A stretch of 64,000 nucleotides of DNA from an uncultured Bacteroidota bacterium (GTDB lineage Bacteria; Bacteroidota; Bacteroidia; Flavobacteriales; Flavobacteriaceae), in assembly GCA_903838055.1 (NCBI GenBank), contig CAILWV010000049.1:1-64000 (forward strand), read 5' to 3'. The notes under the pieces were generated by a model. It was not told the origin of the DNA and did no database searches. It saw only the letters and a list, made by a program, of their open reading frames with translations. Both the position numbers and the translations under genes were made by a program. Each line of letters opens with the position of its first letter. Positions within the stretch are counted from its first letter, which is position 1. Positions 8,591 through 18,055 of the stretch are shown here, piece after piece.

Positions 8591-9325
8591 TTAATCATTC
8601 GTTTTTAACTTTTTATTTTGCAATGTAAAATTGGTGTTAAGTACAATATTATTTTCTAATAAATTATCAATATTATCTCTTTGGGAGCGTTCTAATTTCA
8701 TAAATCCAAATTCTATTTTAATTTTTTTAGTTGGATAATAATTTAGATTAAGCCCTAATCTGTTTTGATCAAAATTATGTAAACCATTAGTAGAATTCGA
8801 ATTAACTAAAATTTCATCATATCCAATTAATGATATTTTAGAATTAATATTAAATCTAACACTCATTTTTTCTCTTAAACGAAAATAATCTGGAGTAGTA
8901 TTAATAAAATTTCTATACTCAATTCCGATTCTATTTTGTAATTTGATTTTAGAAGTGATCTTTTTAGTTAATTCAACAGCACAGGTAAAACGATTTTCAT
9001 AACTACTAATTTTATTTTTATCATTTTCAGTTTTTATAATTGGATCATTTTCAAAATAAGCAAATGGCGAAACGATAAAAGTAATATTTTCATTTTGCTT
9101 ATAATAAACCCAAAAACGAATGCTGCTTAATAATTTATAATCCGGAATACTATTGGAATTTTCGTTACTATCTTTTTGCCATCTTTTTTGAAACTCTGCT
9201 TCAGCATTAATTTTGTTTGTTAATGGAAGTCCAATAGATATTTTGCTCCAAAAATTTGTGTGGGAGGTGTTTTGAGCAAAAAGAGTTGTAGTGGTTATTA
9301 ATAAAATAACAATTATTTTTTTCAC
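8591..9325 (-). CDS. DUF2490 family outer-membrane protein
   Basis: 244 residues with a GTG start (gtgaaaaaaataatt) and a signal peptide MKKIIVILLITTTTLFAQ. The mature part alternates hydrophobic and polar residues like an outer-membrane beta-barrel, with the family pattern NFWSKISIGLPLTNKINAE, SIRFWVYYKQ and a late EFGFMKLERSQRD. DUF2490 proteins are common in Bacteroidota and have no established function. No in-frame ATG lies close upstream. The neighbouring 9429 gene has the same orientation and is also secreted, but about 100 bases separate them. Confidence 0.78.
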   Translation of the reverse strand: MKKIIVILLITTTTLFAQNTSHTNFWSKISIGLPLTNKINAEAEFQKRWQKDSNENSNSIPDYKLLSSIRFWVYYKQNENITFIVSPFAYFENDPIIKTENDKNKISSYENRFTCAVELTKKITSKIKLQNRIGIEYRNFINTTPDYFRLREKMSVRFNINSKISLIGYDEILVNSNSTNGLHNFDQNRLGLNLNYYPTKKIKIEFGFMKLERSQRDNIDNLLENNIVLNTNFTLQNKKLKTND

Positions 9326-9428
9326 AAATGTAATATTTAGGGGTAAATTTTTAAGTAAAAAAATATTTAATAAAGAGCAATTATAATAATTTAGATTAGC
9401 ATGAAGAGTATTAATTTCATATTATTCA

Positions 9429-10085
9429 TTACTTAATCTTGTTTTGTTTTTCTTCTGCAAACCCAATAAGGGATATTCCAATTCCAATATAACTTCCGTT
9501 AAAATCAATGATGTCTCCATATTTTGGTCCCCCAAAAGCAAATCGATATTTGGCCTTGGTTGTAATGTATACATCCGGGTTATGGTTTCCATTAAATATT
9601 TTGTAGGAAGTTTCAAAACCCGGTTCTATAATAAATAAATTATCTGTTGCAATACCTCTTGGTACATAAATATATCCAGATTTTACCCGTCGCTCTATTT
9701 TGTCATCGTTATCTGCAAGACAGGAAATAGCAATTCCAGTACTTAAAGTAGCAGCCATTCTAAGTTTATTTGTTTGAACAAAATCAAATTGATTTATCCA
9801 ACCAATTTCATAAAATTGAATGATAGGAGTTCCCATACTGTATTGGAACTTATTGTTAATTATTTTCTGTGAATAGGAAAAATTTAATCCCGTGGCCCAT
9901 TTTGGGTAAACATAACCTTTCAAATCGATACTAATTCCATAGAAATTCTTAGTTAAAATAGGTGTTTGCATTCCTGTGAAGTCAAATACAATTTCGTGGT
10001 TTACTTTTACCGAATCAATAACTTGAGCCTTAGAAGACCCAGCCATAATAAATACTATTACAACAAATAAATTTTTAGTTTTCAT
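9429..10085 (-). CDS. Secreted or outer-membrane protein of unknown function
   Basis: 218 residues beginning with a signal peptide (MKTKNLFVVIVFIMAGSSKA). The mature sequence is rich in aromatic/glycine strands (FDFTGMQTPILTKNFYGISI, YVYPKWATGLNFSYSQKI, IGIGISLIGFAEEKQ), as in small outer-membrane beta-barrels. I do not recognise a family. It lies 23 bases downstream of the TolC-family gene on the same strand, so it may be the last gene of the efflux operon; a functional link is unproven. Confidence 0.65.
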   Translation of the reverse strand: MKTKNLFVVIVFIMAGSSKAQVIDSVKVNHEIVFDFTGMQTPILTKNFYGISIDLKGYVYPKWATGLNFSYSQKIINNKFQYSMGTPIIQFYEIGWINQFDFVQTNKLRMAATLSTGIAISCLADNDDKIERRVKSGYIYVPRGIATDNLFIIEPGFETSYKIFNGNHNPDVYITTKAKYRFAFGGPKYGDIIDFNGSYIGIGISLIGFAEEKQNKIK

Positions 10086-10108
10086 ATTGTCAATTTATTT
10101 TGATTCAA

Positions 10109-11410
10109 CTAAAACCCCAAACTACCACTCAATTCTTTTAAACTAATTTCATATAATTTGGTGTGAAATTTTGCGTTACTAAATCGAACTAAGGCTTGAA
10201 CATAATTCAATTGAGCTGTTCGATATTCTATTGGAGTGATGGTACCAATTTTGAATTTAGCTAATGTAATATCTAGATTTTGTTTGGCAATGCTCACATT
10301 TTTTTCTTCTACTTTAGTTAATTGCATATTGGTTTGGTAACTTTGAAAAGCCGAACCCAATTGGGAATCTAAAGCTGTTTGTTGTTTTTGAACGACTAGG
10401 TTGGCATTATCCAATTGGAATTTAGCAATTTTCTCATTTCGAGATTGGTAAAACCCATTAAATAAAGGAAGCGCTGCTGAAAACCCATAAGTCAAACCTC
10501 TCCCTTGCGATTGGGTTACAAACCCCAAAGAGGCTTCGGTATGGCTAAAATTATATCCGGAGTTAATTTTAATGGTTGGATATCTTCCGGATTTAACTTG
10601 TTTCAGTTGTAATTCCGAACTGTTTTTGGCAAGAATTAGTGCTTGCAATTGTACGTTTTGTTTTTCAGCCATAGCCTTTAAATCTTGCAAAACTAATTTA
10701 TCATCTATTGTAATTTCATCAATAACTTTAAATTCGGTTGCGGAATCGCGTGCTAGAATTTCATTCAGTTTTATTTTGGTATTTAGATACGTTTCCAACT
10801 GAACTAGATGCGAACTAGTATCCGTATTTAAATCTACTTGAGCATTTAATACTTCTAATTTAGAGGCTTTTCCAATGGTGAATCTATTTTGTGCAGTATT
10901 CAATCGTTGGTTGGAAATTACCAATGCGGTATCTAATGCAGCCAATTGTTGTTGTTGCTGTACCAAATCAAAATAGGTGGTATACAGATCACTTATTTTG
11001 GTAAAAATGGTCATTTTAAGATCGGCTTCACCTTGTTTTTGAAGGACTTTCAATTGTTCGCGTTTGGCAAACATTTTCATCCCGTCAAAAATTGTCCAAT
11101 CCAAGCCAACGCCATAATTTAAGTTTAAATTTTTAGCACCATTCAAAGACTTTTGAGAGCCATCCCCTTGGGTTTGGGTAATGTTTTGAAGACTATTCGT
11201 ATTAACAATAGTTGCATTAACAGACGGCAACATTCCGGCATTTCCAGAACTAGAATTAGTTTCATTTATTTTTAAATTATTGGCTGCTATCTTAATATCA
11301 TAATTTTTTTCTAAAGCAATTTTCACAGCATCCTCAAGTTTCAGAACACTTTGTGCTTGCAACTGGATTCCAGTGAACAAAAGTAGCCCGGTATATAAGT
11401 AATTCTTCAT
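10109..11410 (-). CDS. TolC-family outer-membrane efflux channel protein
   Basis: 433 residues from the ATG at 11410 (MKNYLYTGLLLFTGIQLQAQ, a normal signal peptide). A TTG 15 nt further up would add five residues and overlap the pump gene, and is less likely. Two OEP repeats are visible, each a long coiled helical stretch (LEDAVKIALEKNYDIKIAANN first; then SELQLKQVKSGRYPTIKINSGY and KFKIGTITPIEYRTAQLNYV). TolC trimers form the outer-membrane exit duct for an RND pump. The start lies 4 bases past the RND stop, so translation is probably coupled, and this is the third efflux gene of the operon. Confidence 0.92.
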   Translation of the reverse strand: MKNYLYTGLLLFTGIQLQAQSVLKLEDAVKIALEKNYDIKIAANNLKINETNSSSGNAGMLPSVNATIVNTNSLQNITQTQGDGSQKSLNGAKNLNLNYGVGLDWTIFDGMKMFAKREQLKVLQKQGEADLKMTIFTKISDLYTTYFDLVQQQQQLAALDTALVISNQRLNTAQNRFTIGKASKLEVLNAQVDLNTDTSSHLVQLETYLNTKIKLNEILARDSATEFKVIDEITIDDKLVLQDLKAMAEKQNVQLQALILAKNSSELQLKQVKSGRYPTIKINSGYNFSHTEASLGFVTQSQGRGLTYGFSAALPLFNGFYQSRNEKIAKFQLDNANLVVQKQQTALDSQLGSAFQSYQTNMQLTKVEEKNVSIAKQNLDITLAKFKIGTITPIEYRTAQLNYVQALVRFSNAKFHTKLYEISLKELSGSLGF

Positions 11411-11414
11411 GATA

Positions 11415-14400
11415 TTATTTTTCAAATGCTTCTAAATTATCAAATTCGGGGTAGTGTTTGCGTGCTTTTGACCACATTAAATAAATTGCAGGAATTACAA
11501 AAAGTGTCAATATTAAGGAGAAAATAGTTCCACCTACAATCACAACTCCCATTCCAATTCTACTAGTTGCTGCTGCTCCAAGAGATAATGCAATTGGTAA
11601 AGCACCTAAAGAAATCGCTAAACTGGTCATTAAAATTGGTCGAAGTCGAGCTTCTGCGGCTTCTACAATGGCATCGTATTTGGATTTTCCCTGTTCTCGT
11701 AATTGGTTAGCAAATTCTACAATTAGGATTCCGTTTTTGGTAACTAATCCAATTAACATTACGGTTCCAATTTGGCTAAAAATATTCCAGGTTTGTCCGA
11801 ATAACCAAAGTGAAAATAATGCTCCAGCAACTGCCATTGGCACAGTCAAGATAATAATTAAAGGATCGATAAAACTTTCAAATTGCGCTGAGAGTATTAA
11901 GAAAATTAGCAGTAAAGCCAATCCAAATGCAAAGGAAGTATTGGATCCACTTTCTACAAAATCTCTAGATTCTCCTCCTAAATCAGTGGTAAAAGTATCG
12001 TCTAGAACTTTCGTTTTAATTCTGTTCATGGCTTCAATACCTTCGCCAATACTTTTACCTGGAGCAAGTCCTGCCATTATCGTTGCCGACATGTTTCTAT
12101 TATTGTGAAACAATTGTGGAGGATTACTTTTTTCCTCAATTTTAACCACATTATCCATTTGTATCAATGCGCCTTTGTTATTTCTAACAAACATAGAAGT
12201 CAAATCTAAAGGTTTGGCACGGTCTTTTTCTTCAAATTGTCCAATTACTTGGTATTGTTTTCCGTTTTTCAAGAAATATCCAAATCGTTGTCCGCTTAAA
12301 GATAATTGAAAAGTTTGCCCAATATCCAAAACAGAAACTCCAAGACTTTCTGCTTTTTCACGGTTAATAGTTACGTTGATTTCTGGTTTATTGAATTTCA
12401 AATTCACATCGGTAACAGAAAAAGTAGGGTCTTTACCAACTTCCTCCATAAACTCAGGAATTTTTTGTTGCAATTTTTCAAAGTTAGCAGCCTGAATAAT
12501 ATATTGAATTGGCAAACCACCTCTTTTATTTACAGCAATTGTTGGTTGTTCGGTTACCGAAGTTTTGGCATCTGCATATTTTTTTGTCCACTTGTTAAGT
12601 TTCTCGGCTAATTCTTTTTGAGATCGTTTTCTTTTATCTGGATCAACCAGAGCAATTCGAATACGACCACTATTAGTTGCTGACGAACTAAATCCAGGTG
12701 CTGTTATAACCAAACATACTTTTTTCTCTGGGACAGAATCGTCTATTACTTTGGAAAGTTCCTGCATAAACCGTTCTGTATATTCGTAAGAAGACCCTTC
12801 GGCAGTTGTGGTAGTTATTATTATTGAGCTTCTATCGTCATAAGGAGCAGTCTCTTTTTGAAGGATATTGAAAAACAAGTAAATCAATCCGAAACAAGCA
12901 ATTAAAATGGGAAAACTAATCCATTTTTTCTTCATAAAACTTTTTAAAGCTTCAGCATAACCGCTGTTTAGTTTTTGAAAAAAAGGTTCAGAATAATTGT
13001 AAAATTTAGATTTTTTTTGTTCGCCACTTTTCATTAAATAGGCATTCAACATTGGTGTTAAAGTAAGTGAAACAAATGCAGATACTAAAACTGCTGCGCC
13101 AATTACAACTCCAAATTCACGAAAGAGTCGTCCTACAAATCCTTCTAAGAAAATAACAGGTAAAAATACTGCTGCTAATGTAATGGAAATTGAAATAACT
13201 GCAAAAAATATCTCATTAGACCCTTTAATTGCTGCCTCAATTGGCGACATGCCTTCTTCTACTTTTTTGAAGATGTTTTCGGTAACTACAATTCCATCAT
13301 CTACCACTAATCCTGTGGCTAGCACTATTGCCAATAAAGTTAATACATTTATTGAAAATCCAAACATCCACATGATGAAGAAAGTTGCAATTAACGATAC
13401 TGGAATGTCAATTAAAGGTCTAAATGCAATTGCCCAATCTCTGAAAAATAAATAGATAATTAAGATTACTAATAATATTGAAATACCTAGGGTTTCAGCA
13501 ACTTCTGTTACCGATTTTTTTACAAATAAGGTATTGTCAATAGCAATATCTAGATGAATATCTTTAGGTAAATCTTTTTTAAGTTTGTCATATTTCTTAT
13601 AAAATTCTTTTGAAATATCCAGATAATTAGAACCTGGAAGTGGTATTATTCCGATACCAATTAATGGCGCCCCCGATTGTGTTAAACTAGTTTCAATAAT
13701 TTCCGGACCTAATTCTGCCAACCCAATATCGCTAAACTTTACAGTTTTATTGTTGTCCGATTTTAAAATTACATTATTGAATTCTTCTGGTTTAGAAAGA
13801 TTTCCAATTGTTTTAACGGTAAGCTCTGTATTGTTTCCGGTTAATTTTCCAGCAGGCAATTCTATATTTTGTTTGCTCAAAGCATCTTTAACATCCGAAA
13901 CAGTAACACCGTAAGAAGCCAATTTTTCTGGGTCAAACCACAAACGCATGGCATATTTTTTTTGTCCCCATATTTGAATTCCGCTTACCCCAGGTATGGT
14001 TTCCAATCTTGGCCCGATGGTGTTTTCTGCATAATCACTTAATTCTAATTGACTTCTAGAATCACTTTGAATGGTCATCGAAATGATGGCGTCGGCATTG
14101 GCATCAGCTTTAGAAACAACTGGAGGAGCATCAATATCTTTAGGAAGCGTTTTTGCGGCAAGTGCTACTTTATCCCGAACATCATTGGCAGCAGTTTCTA
14201 AATCTTTATTTAAGTTAAATTCTACCGTAATGGTGCTTGAACCTTGAACACTTGAGGAAGTAATATTTTTAATACCATCTATAGAATTGATGGCTTTTTC
14301 AATGGGTTCGGTGATTTGCGATTCGATAATATCGGAATTCGCTCCAGCATAATCCGTTCTAATAGATATTTGTGCAGGATCAATGGAAGGAAATTCCCGG

Positions 14401-14501
14401 ACACCCAAAAAAGTGTAACCAATAATTCCGAACAAAATAATGGTTAAGTTAAGAACTATGGTTAAAACGGGTCTTTTTATACTTAAAGTAGATAAACTCA
14501 T
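11415..14501 (-). CDS. Efflux RND transporter permease, HAE1 type
   Basis: 1028 residues, typical of AcrB/MexB-like inner-membrane pumps. The N-terminal helix is followed by a large periplasmic porter loop, a first transmembrane block (ISILLVILIIYLFFRDWAIA, then LAIVLATGLVVDDGIVVTEN carrying the Asp-Asp pair of the proton relay), a second periplasmic loop and a second block (GTVMLIGLVTKNGILIVEFA; LAISLGALPIALSLGAAATS). It exchanges protons for hydrophobic drugs or toxic small molecules. It sits between the adaptor and TolC genes, 89 nt after the adaptor. No TetR or MarR repressor is adjacent. The substrate cannot be read from the sequence. Confidence 0.95.
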   Translation of the reverse strand: MSLSTLSIKRPVLTIVLNLTIILFGIIGYTFLGVREFPSIDPAQISIRTDYAGANSDIIESQITEPIEKAINSIDGIKNITSSSVQGSSTITVEFNLNKDLETAANDVRDKVALAAKTLPKDIDAPPVVSKADANADAIISMTIQSDSRSQLELSDYAENTIGPRLETIPGVSGIQIWGQKKYAMRLWFDPEKLASYGVTVSDVKDALSKQNIELPAGKLTGNNTELTVKTIGNLSKPEEFNNVILKSDNNKTVKFSDIGLAELGPEIIETSLTQSGAPLIGIGIIPLPGSNYLDISKEFYKKYDKLKKDLPKDIHLDIAIDNTLFVKKSVTEVAETLGISILLVILIIYLFFRDWAIAFRPLIDIPVSLIATFFIMWMFGFSINVLTLLAIVLATGLVVDDGIVVTENIFKKVEEGMSPIEAAIKGSNEIFFAVISISITLAAVFLPVIFLEGFVGRLFREFGVVIGAAVLVSAFVSLTLTPMLNAYLMKSGEQKKSKFYNYSEPFFQKLNSGYAEALKSFMKKKWISFPILIACFGLIYLFFNILQKETAPYDDRSSIIITTTTAEGSSYEYTERFMQELSKVIDDSVPEKKVCLVITAPGFSSSATNSGRIRIALVDPDKRKRSQKELAEKLNKWTKKYADAKTSVTEQPTIAVNKRGGLPIQYIIQAANFEKLQQKIPEFMEEVGKDPTFSVTDVNLKFNKPEINVTINREKAESLGVSVLDIGQTFQLSLSGQRFGYFLKNGKQYQVIGQFEEKDRAKPLDLTSMFVRNNKGALIQMDNVVKIEEKSNPPQLFHNNRNMSATIMAGLAPGKSIGEGIEAMNRIKTKVLDDTFTTDLGGESRDFVESGSNTSFAFGLALLLIFLILSAQFESFIDPLIIILTVPMAVAGALFSLWLFGQTWNIFSQIGTVMLIGLVTKNGILIVEFANQLREQGKSKYDAIVEAAEARLRPILMTSLAISLGALPIALSLGAAATSRIGMGVVIVGGTIFSLILTLFVIPAIYLMWSKARKHYPEFDNLEAFEK

Positions 14502-14590
14502 TACGGTTGTTGATTTCTGATTTTCGATTTCTAATTTTAGAAAACGAAGGATTTATGCTAGAAAACTAATCACTAATTACTAGTAACTAA

Positions 14591-15652
14591 TTACTTTTTG
14601 ACTGTCACTTTTATAGGAGCATCATCTTTTAATGACATTACTCCAGAAGTAATTAGGGTATCTCCAATTTTTAAACCCTTTAGAATTAAAATAGAAGCAT
14701 CAGTTCTATTTGCAGTTTCAACTTTAACTTCTTTGGCTTTGCCATTATTGGTAATGTATACTTTTTTCCCTTTTTGGATTGGTACAATTACTTGCGAAGG
14801 CACTACTATGGCATCTTTTATTACATCTAAAGGTAAGTCGATGTTAGCAAAAGTTCCTGGTAGAAGTTTACCACTAGAATTATCAGCAAGAGCACGAACT
14901 TGTAGCGTTCTGGTATTGATATCAATTCCGGATTCAATTGCATAAACTTTAGCAGAAAATACTTCAGTAGAATTGGTAACTGTGAAATGTAAAATAGCAT
15001 TTTCTTTTATTTGCGATGCATATTTTTCCGGAATAGAAAAAGTAATTTTCAGTTTGCTAACATTTACTAAATTTGCTATTAAAACTGTTGGTGTTACATA
15101 AGTTCCAGGGGAAATATTTCGCAACCCAATCTTTCCATAAAAGGGTGCTTTAACCGATGTCTTTCCAATTTGAGCACTAATTAATTGGGTTTGTGCTTTC
15201 GCAGAACGAAAATCGGCGCTTGTAATATCGTATTCTTCTTGGCTGATAGCTTCTTTTTTCAAAAGTAATTTGGCACGTCTTTCATTTTCGAATGCAAGAG
15301 ATTCCTTGGTTTTAGCTTGTGCCAATTGGGCTCTTAATTCGATATCATTAATTTTAAAAAGTACCTGCCCTTTAAAAACGTTACTTCCTTCTTGAAAATT
15401 TATTTTCTCCACAATTCCAGATACTTCACTACGAATTTCTACTTGTTCGTTGGCATCTATAGATCCCGATAAAGAAAGATTATTATTAAAGGTTTGTCCT
15501 ATTAACACCATTCCGTTAACTGCAATAGGATCTTTTTTATCTCCTTTATCCTTTCCTTTATTGTCTTCGGTACTGTTTTTTGTGATTCTAAATACAATTA
15601 ATCCGCCAATAGAAAGGAGTAATATGGTAATAATAAGATGTTTAATTTTCAT
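14591..15652 (-). CDS. Efflux RND transporter periplasmic adaptor subunit (membrane fusion protein)
   Basis: 353 residues. An N-terminal hydrophobic segment (HLIITILLLSIGGLIVF) anchors the protein or serves as a signal. It is followed by the barrel-sandwich/lipoyl half-motif (SGSIDANEQVEIRSEVSGIV), a helical hairpin at about 110-160 (AQLAQAKTKESLAFENERRA), the second lipoyl half (KAPFYGKIGLRNISPGTYV), the beta-barrel domain and the membrane-proximal domain. It bridges the RND pump and TolC. It is the first gene of the operon and has the clearest promoter of the locus (15700-15733). Confidence 0.93.
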   Translation of the reverse strand: MKIKHLIITILLLSIGGLIVFRITKNSTEDNKGKDKGDKKDPIAVNGMVLIGQTFNNNLSLSGSIDANEQVEIRSEVSGIVEKINFQEGSNVFKGQVLFKINDIELRAQLAQAKTKESLAFENERRAKLLLKKEAISQEEYDITSADFRSAKAQTQLISAQIGKTSVKAPFYGKIGLRNISPGTYVTPTVLIANLVNVSKLKITFSIPEKYASQIKENAILHFTVTNSTEVFSAKVYAIESGIDINTRTLQVRALADNSSGKLLPGTFANIDLPLDVIKDAIVVPSQVIVPIQKGKKVYITNNGKAKEVKVETANRTDASILILKGLKIGDTLITSGVMSLKDDAPIKVTVKK

Positions 15653-15699
15653 TTTTGTAGAAGAAATTTGGGGTGTTGTTACATAAAAAATATGTTACA

Positions 15700-15733
15700 A
15701 ATTTAGTATTTATCAAGTAAAATATGGACAAAT
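15700..15733 (-). promoter_or_regulatory. Promoter of the efflux operon
   Basis: On the minus strand TTTG (15733-15730), a 22-nt spacer and TAAATTTG (15707-15700) fit the Bacteroidetes consensus. The predicted leader before the adaptor ATG at 15652 is about 40 nt. Confidence 0.65.
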
Positions 15734-15770
15734 TGATTATTATTTAACTTTTAGAAAGGTTATTTAACAA

Positions 15771-17879
15771 TTAACTAATATAGTTCCAAATGTTCTTTTT
15801 AGCACTCATTTCTATGAAAACGGTTCTCATTTTTTGATGCTCGGGCTTTGTCATTGCCGCATCCTCTTTTAATAGTTTTAGAGCGTTTTCTCTTGCAAGC
15901 AAAAGTATATCTTTATCTTTAACTAAATCTGCAATTTGTAAATTTAATACACCACTTTGTTGTTTGCCCATAATGTCTCCCGGGCCACGGAGTTTTAAAT
16001 CTACTTCAGCAATTTCAAATCCGTCATTGGTTTTACACATCGTTTCAATGCGGGTTTTGCTATCATTTCCTAATTTGAATCCGGTCATTAATATACAATA
16101 ACTCTGTTCTGCTCCTCTACCAACACGACCTCGCAATTGATGTAATTGTGATAGTCCAAAACGTTCTGTACTTTCAATTACCATTACACTTGCATTAGGC
16201 ACATTAACACCAACTTCAATAACCGTTGTAGCAACCATTATGTTTGTTTTTCCTGCAACAAAACGTTGCATTTCGGCTTCTTTTTCGGCTGGTTTCATTT
16301 GACCGTGAACAATTGAAATACTGTAATCAGGCAAAGGAAAATCTCGAGAAATACTCTCATAACCATCCATTAAATCTTTATAATCTTGAGTCGCACTCTC
16401 GTTAATTAATGGGTAAACAATGTATATCTGTCTTCCTTTGGCAATTTCATCTTTTAGAAATTTCCAAACTTTTAATCTATTCGAATCAAATCGATGTACA
16501 GTTTGAATGGCTTTTCTACCTGGAGGCAATTCATCAATTACTGAAATATCTAAATCGCCATATAAACTCATTGCTAAAGTTCTAGGAATAGGAGTTGCAG
16601 TCATGACCAAAACATGAGGAGGAATATCATTTTTCTTCCATAATTTAGAGCGTTGTTCTACGCCAAAACGGTGTTGCTCATCTATAACTGCTAATCCTAA
16701 ATTATGAAACTTTACTTTGTCTTCTAATAAAGCGTGAGTACCAATTAATATATCTAATGTTCCATTTTCAAGGGACTCATGAATGATTTTTCTTTCAGAA
16801 GTTTTTGTTGAACCCGTTAGTATTTTTATACTGATATTTAATTCTTTAGCTAATTCAGATAATCCAATAAAATGTTGGTTTGCTAGGATTTCTGTTGGTG
16901 CCATCAAACAACTTTGAAATCCGTTATCTTTCGCCAATAGCATACACATTAAGGCAACAATTGTTTTTCCGGACCCAACATCGCCTTGAAGTAAACGGTT
17001 CATTTGGGCGTTACTACCCATGTCGTTTCGAATTTCTTTTATTACTCTTTTTTGGGCATTTGTCAATTCAAATGGAAGGTGATTGTTGTAGAAATCTGTA
17101 AAATTATCTCCAACTTTATCAAAAGGATGCCCTTTAATTTTATTTTTTCTAATAAGATTTTTAGTAATCAATTGCAATTGAATAAAGAATAACTCTTCAA
17201 ATTTTAATCGGAATTGGGCTTTTGCTAAAAGCTCCTGACTTTTAGGGAAATGAATATTAAACATTGCCTCATTTTTAGAAATGAGTTTCAATTGTTGTAG
17301 TAAATATTCAGGTAAAGTTTCAATAAATTGACCATTTATTTCTATAAATAATTGTTGGATAGCTTTATTTAAAACTTTATTAGTAACTCCTCGTTGCGTT
17401 AGTTTTTCAGTGCTTGGATAAACGGGTTGCATAGCACTTCTTAAACTTGCTTTATGTTCGTTTAGTAATTCCATTTCTGGATGAGCCATAGAAAATAGAC
17501 CACCATAATTGCTTGTTTTTCCGAAAATTACATATACTTCATTTAGCTTCAAACTTTCTCTAATCCATTTTATTCCTTGAAACCAAGTGAGTTCAATTTG
17601 TCCTGTTTCATCTGCAAATGAAGCTACTAATCGTTTTTGGTTTTTACCAAATTCAACGGTTTTGACATGTATAATTTTTCCAACAATTTGAACTTCGGCA
17701 GTTGAATTTTGAAGTTCATTAATTTTATAATATCGAGTACGATCAATATACCGATTAGGAAACAAATTCATCAAATCTCCATATCTATGAATGTTGAGTT
17801 CCTTTCGCAATAATTCTCCGCGCGAAGGACCAACGCCTTTTAAGTATTCTATAGGAGTTTGTAGAAGGTTGTTTGACAT
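15771..17879 (-). CDS. recG: ATP-dependent DNA helicase RecG
   Basis: 702 residues, full length. The N-terminal wedge/OB domain (IEYLKGVGPSRGELLRKEL, then VEIVGKI-like OB strands at about 60-160) binds branched DNA. The helicase motor carries Walker A GDVGSGKTIVAL near residue 300, the DEQH box (VIDEQHRFGVEQRS) near 400, TATPIPRTLAMSLYGD, and the C-terminal motif VI HQLRGRVGRG. RecG remodels stalled replication forks and Holliday junctions. It is a stand-alone gene between the efflux operon and the PUL. Confidence 0.97.
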   Translation of the reverse strand: MSNNLLQTPIEYLKGVGPSRGELLRKELNIHRYGDLMNLFPNRYIDRTRYYKINELQNSTAEVQIVGKIIHVKTVEFGKNQKRLVASFADETGQIELTWFQGIKWIRESLKLNEVYVIFGKTSNYGGLFSMAHPEMELLNEHKASLRSAMQPVYPSTEKLTQRGVTNKVLNKAIQQLFIEINGQFIETLPEYLLQQLKLISKNEAMFNIHFPKSQELLAKAQFRLKFEELFFIQLQLITKNLIRKNKIKGHPFDKVGDNFTDFYNNHLPFELTNAQKRVIKEIRNDMGSNAQMNRLLQGDVGSGKTIVALMCMLLAKDNGFQSCLMAPTEILANQHFIGLSELAKELNISIKILTGSTKTSERKIIHESLENGTLDILIGTHALLEDKVKFHNLGLAVIDEQHRFGVEQRSKLWKKNDIPPHVLVMTATPIPRTLAMSLYGDLDISVIDELPPGRKAIQTVHRFDSNRLKVWKFLKDEIAKGRQIYIVYPLINESATQDYKDLMDGYESISRDFPLPDYSISIVHGQMKPAEKEAEMQRFVAGKTNIMVATTVIEVGVNVPNASVMVIESTERFGLSQLHQLRGRVGRGAEQSYCILMTGFKLGNDSKTRIETMCKTNDGFEIAEVDLKLRGPGDIMGKQQSGVLNLQIADLVKDKDILLLARENALKLLKEDAAMTKPEHQKMRTVFIEMSAKKNIWNYIS

Positions 17880-18037
17880 TTTTTTAGAATAAAGAAAAAG
17901 AGATTTACTCGACGAATTCTTTGCTATTTATTCTGCAGGCTCTTTTTCATTTCAAAAGCGAATATAGAATTTTATTGGGAAATTTGAAAATGCTTTGGTT
18001 TTAATAAATGGAATAGAATAATAATTGACAGAATTAA

Positions 18038-18055
18038 AAAAACAAATCTTGTTTA
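18038..18055 (-). terminator. Weak A/T-rich hairpin at the end of the PUL operon
   Basis: On the minus strand AAACAA pairs with TTGTTT around a short loop and runs into seven T. It overlaps the last codons of the GH3 gene. The six-pair A/T-rich stem makes this a tentative call. Confidence 0.3.

Noticed and set aside
9325..9332. TACATTTG on the minus strand at the DUF2490 start
   Set aside because: It matches the -7 consensus but overlaps the start codon itself, so a transcript from it would lack the start; probably chance in A/T-rich DNA.
11411..11425. TTG-initiated extension of the TolC gene
   Set aside because: The ATG at 11410 gives a normal signal peptide and avoids overlap with the pump gene.
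14510..14590. Short repeats of actaattact between the RND pump and adaptor genes
   Set aside because: Low-complexity A/T-rich spacer; no stem strong enough for a terminator and no recognisable element.
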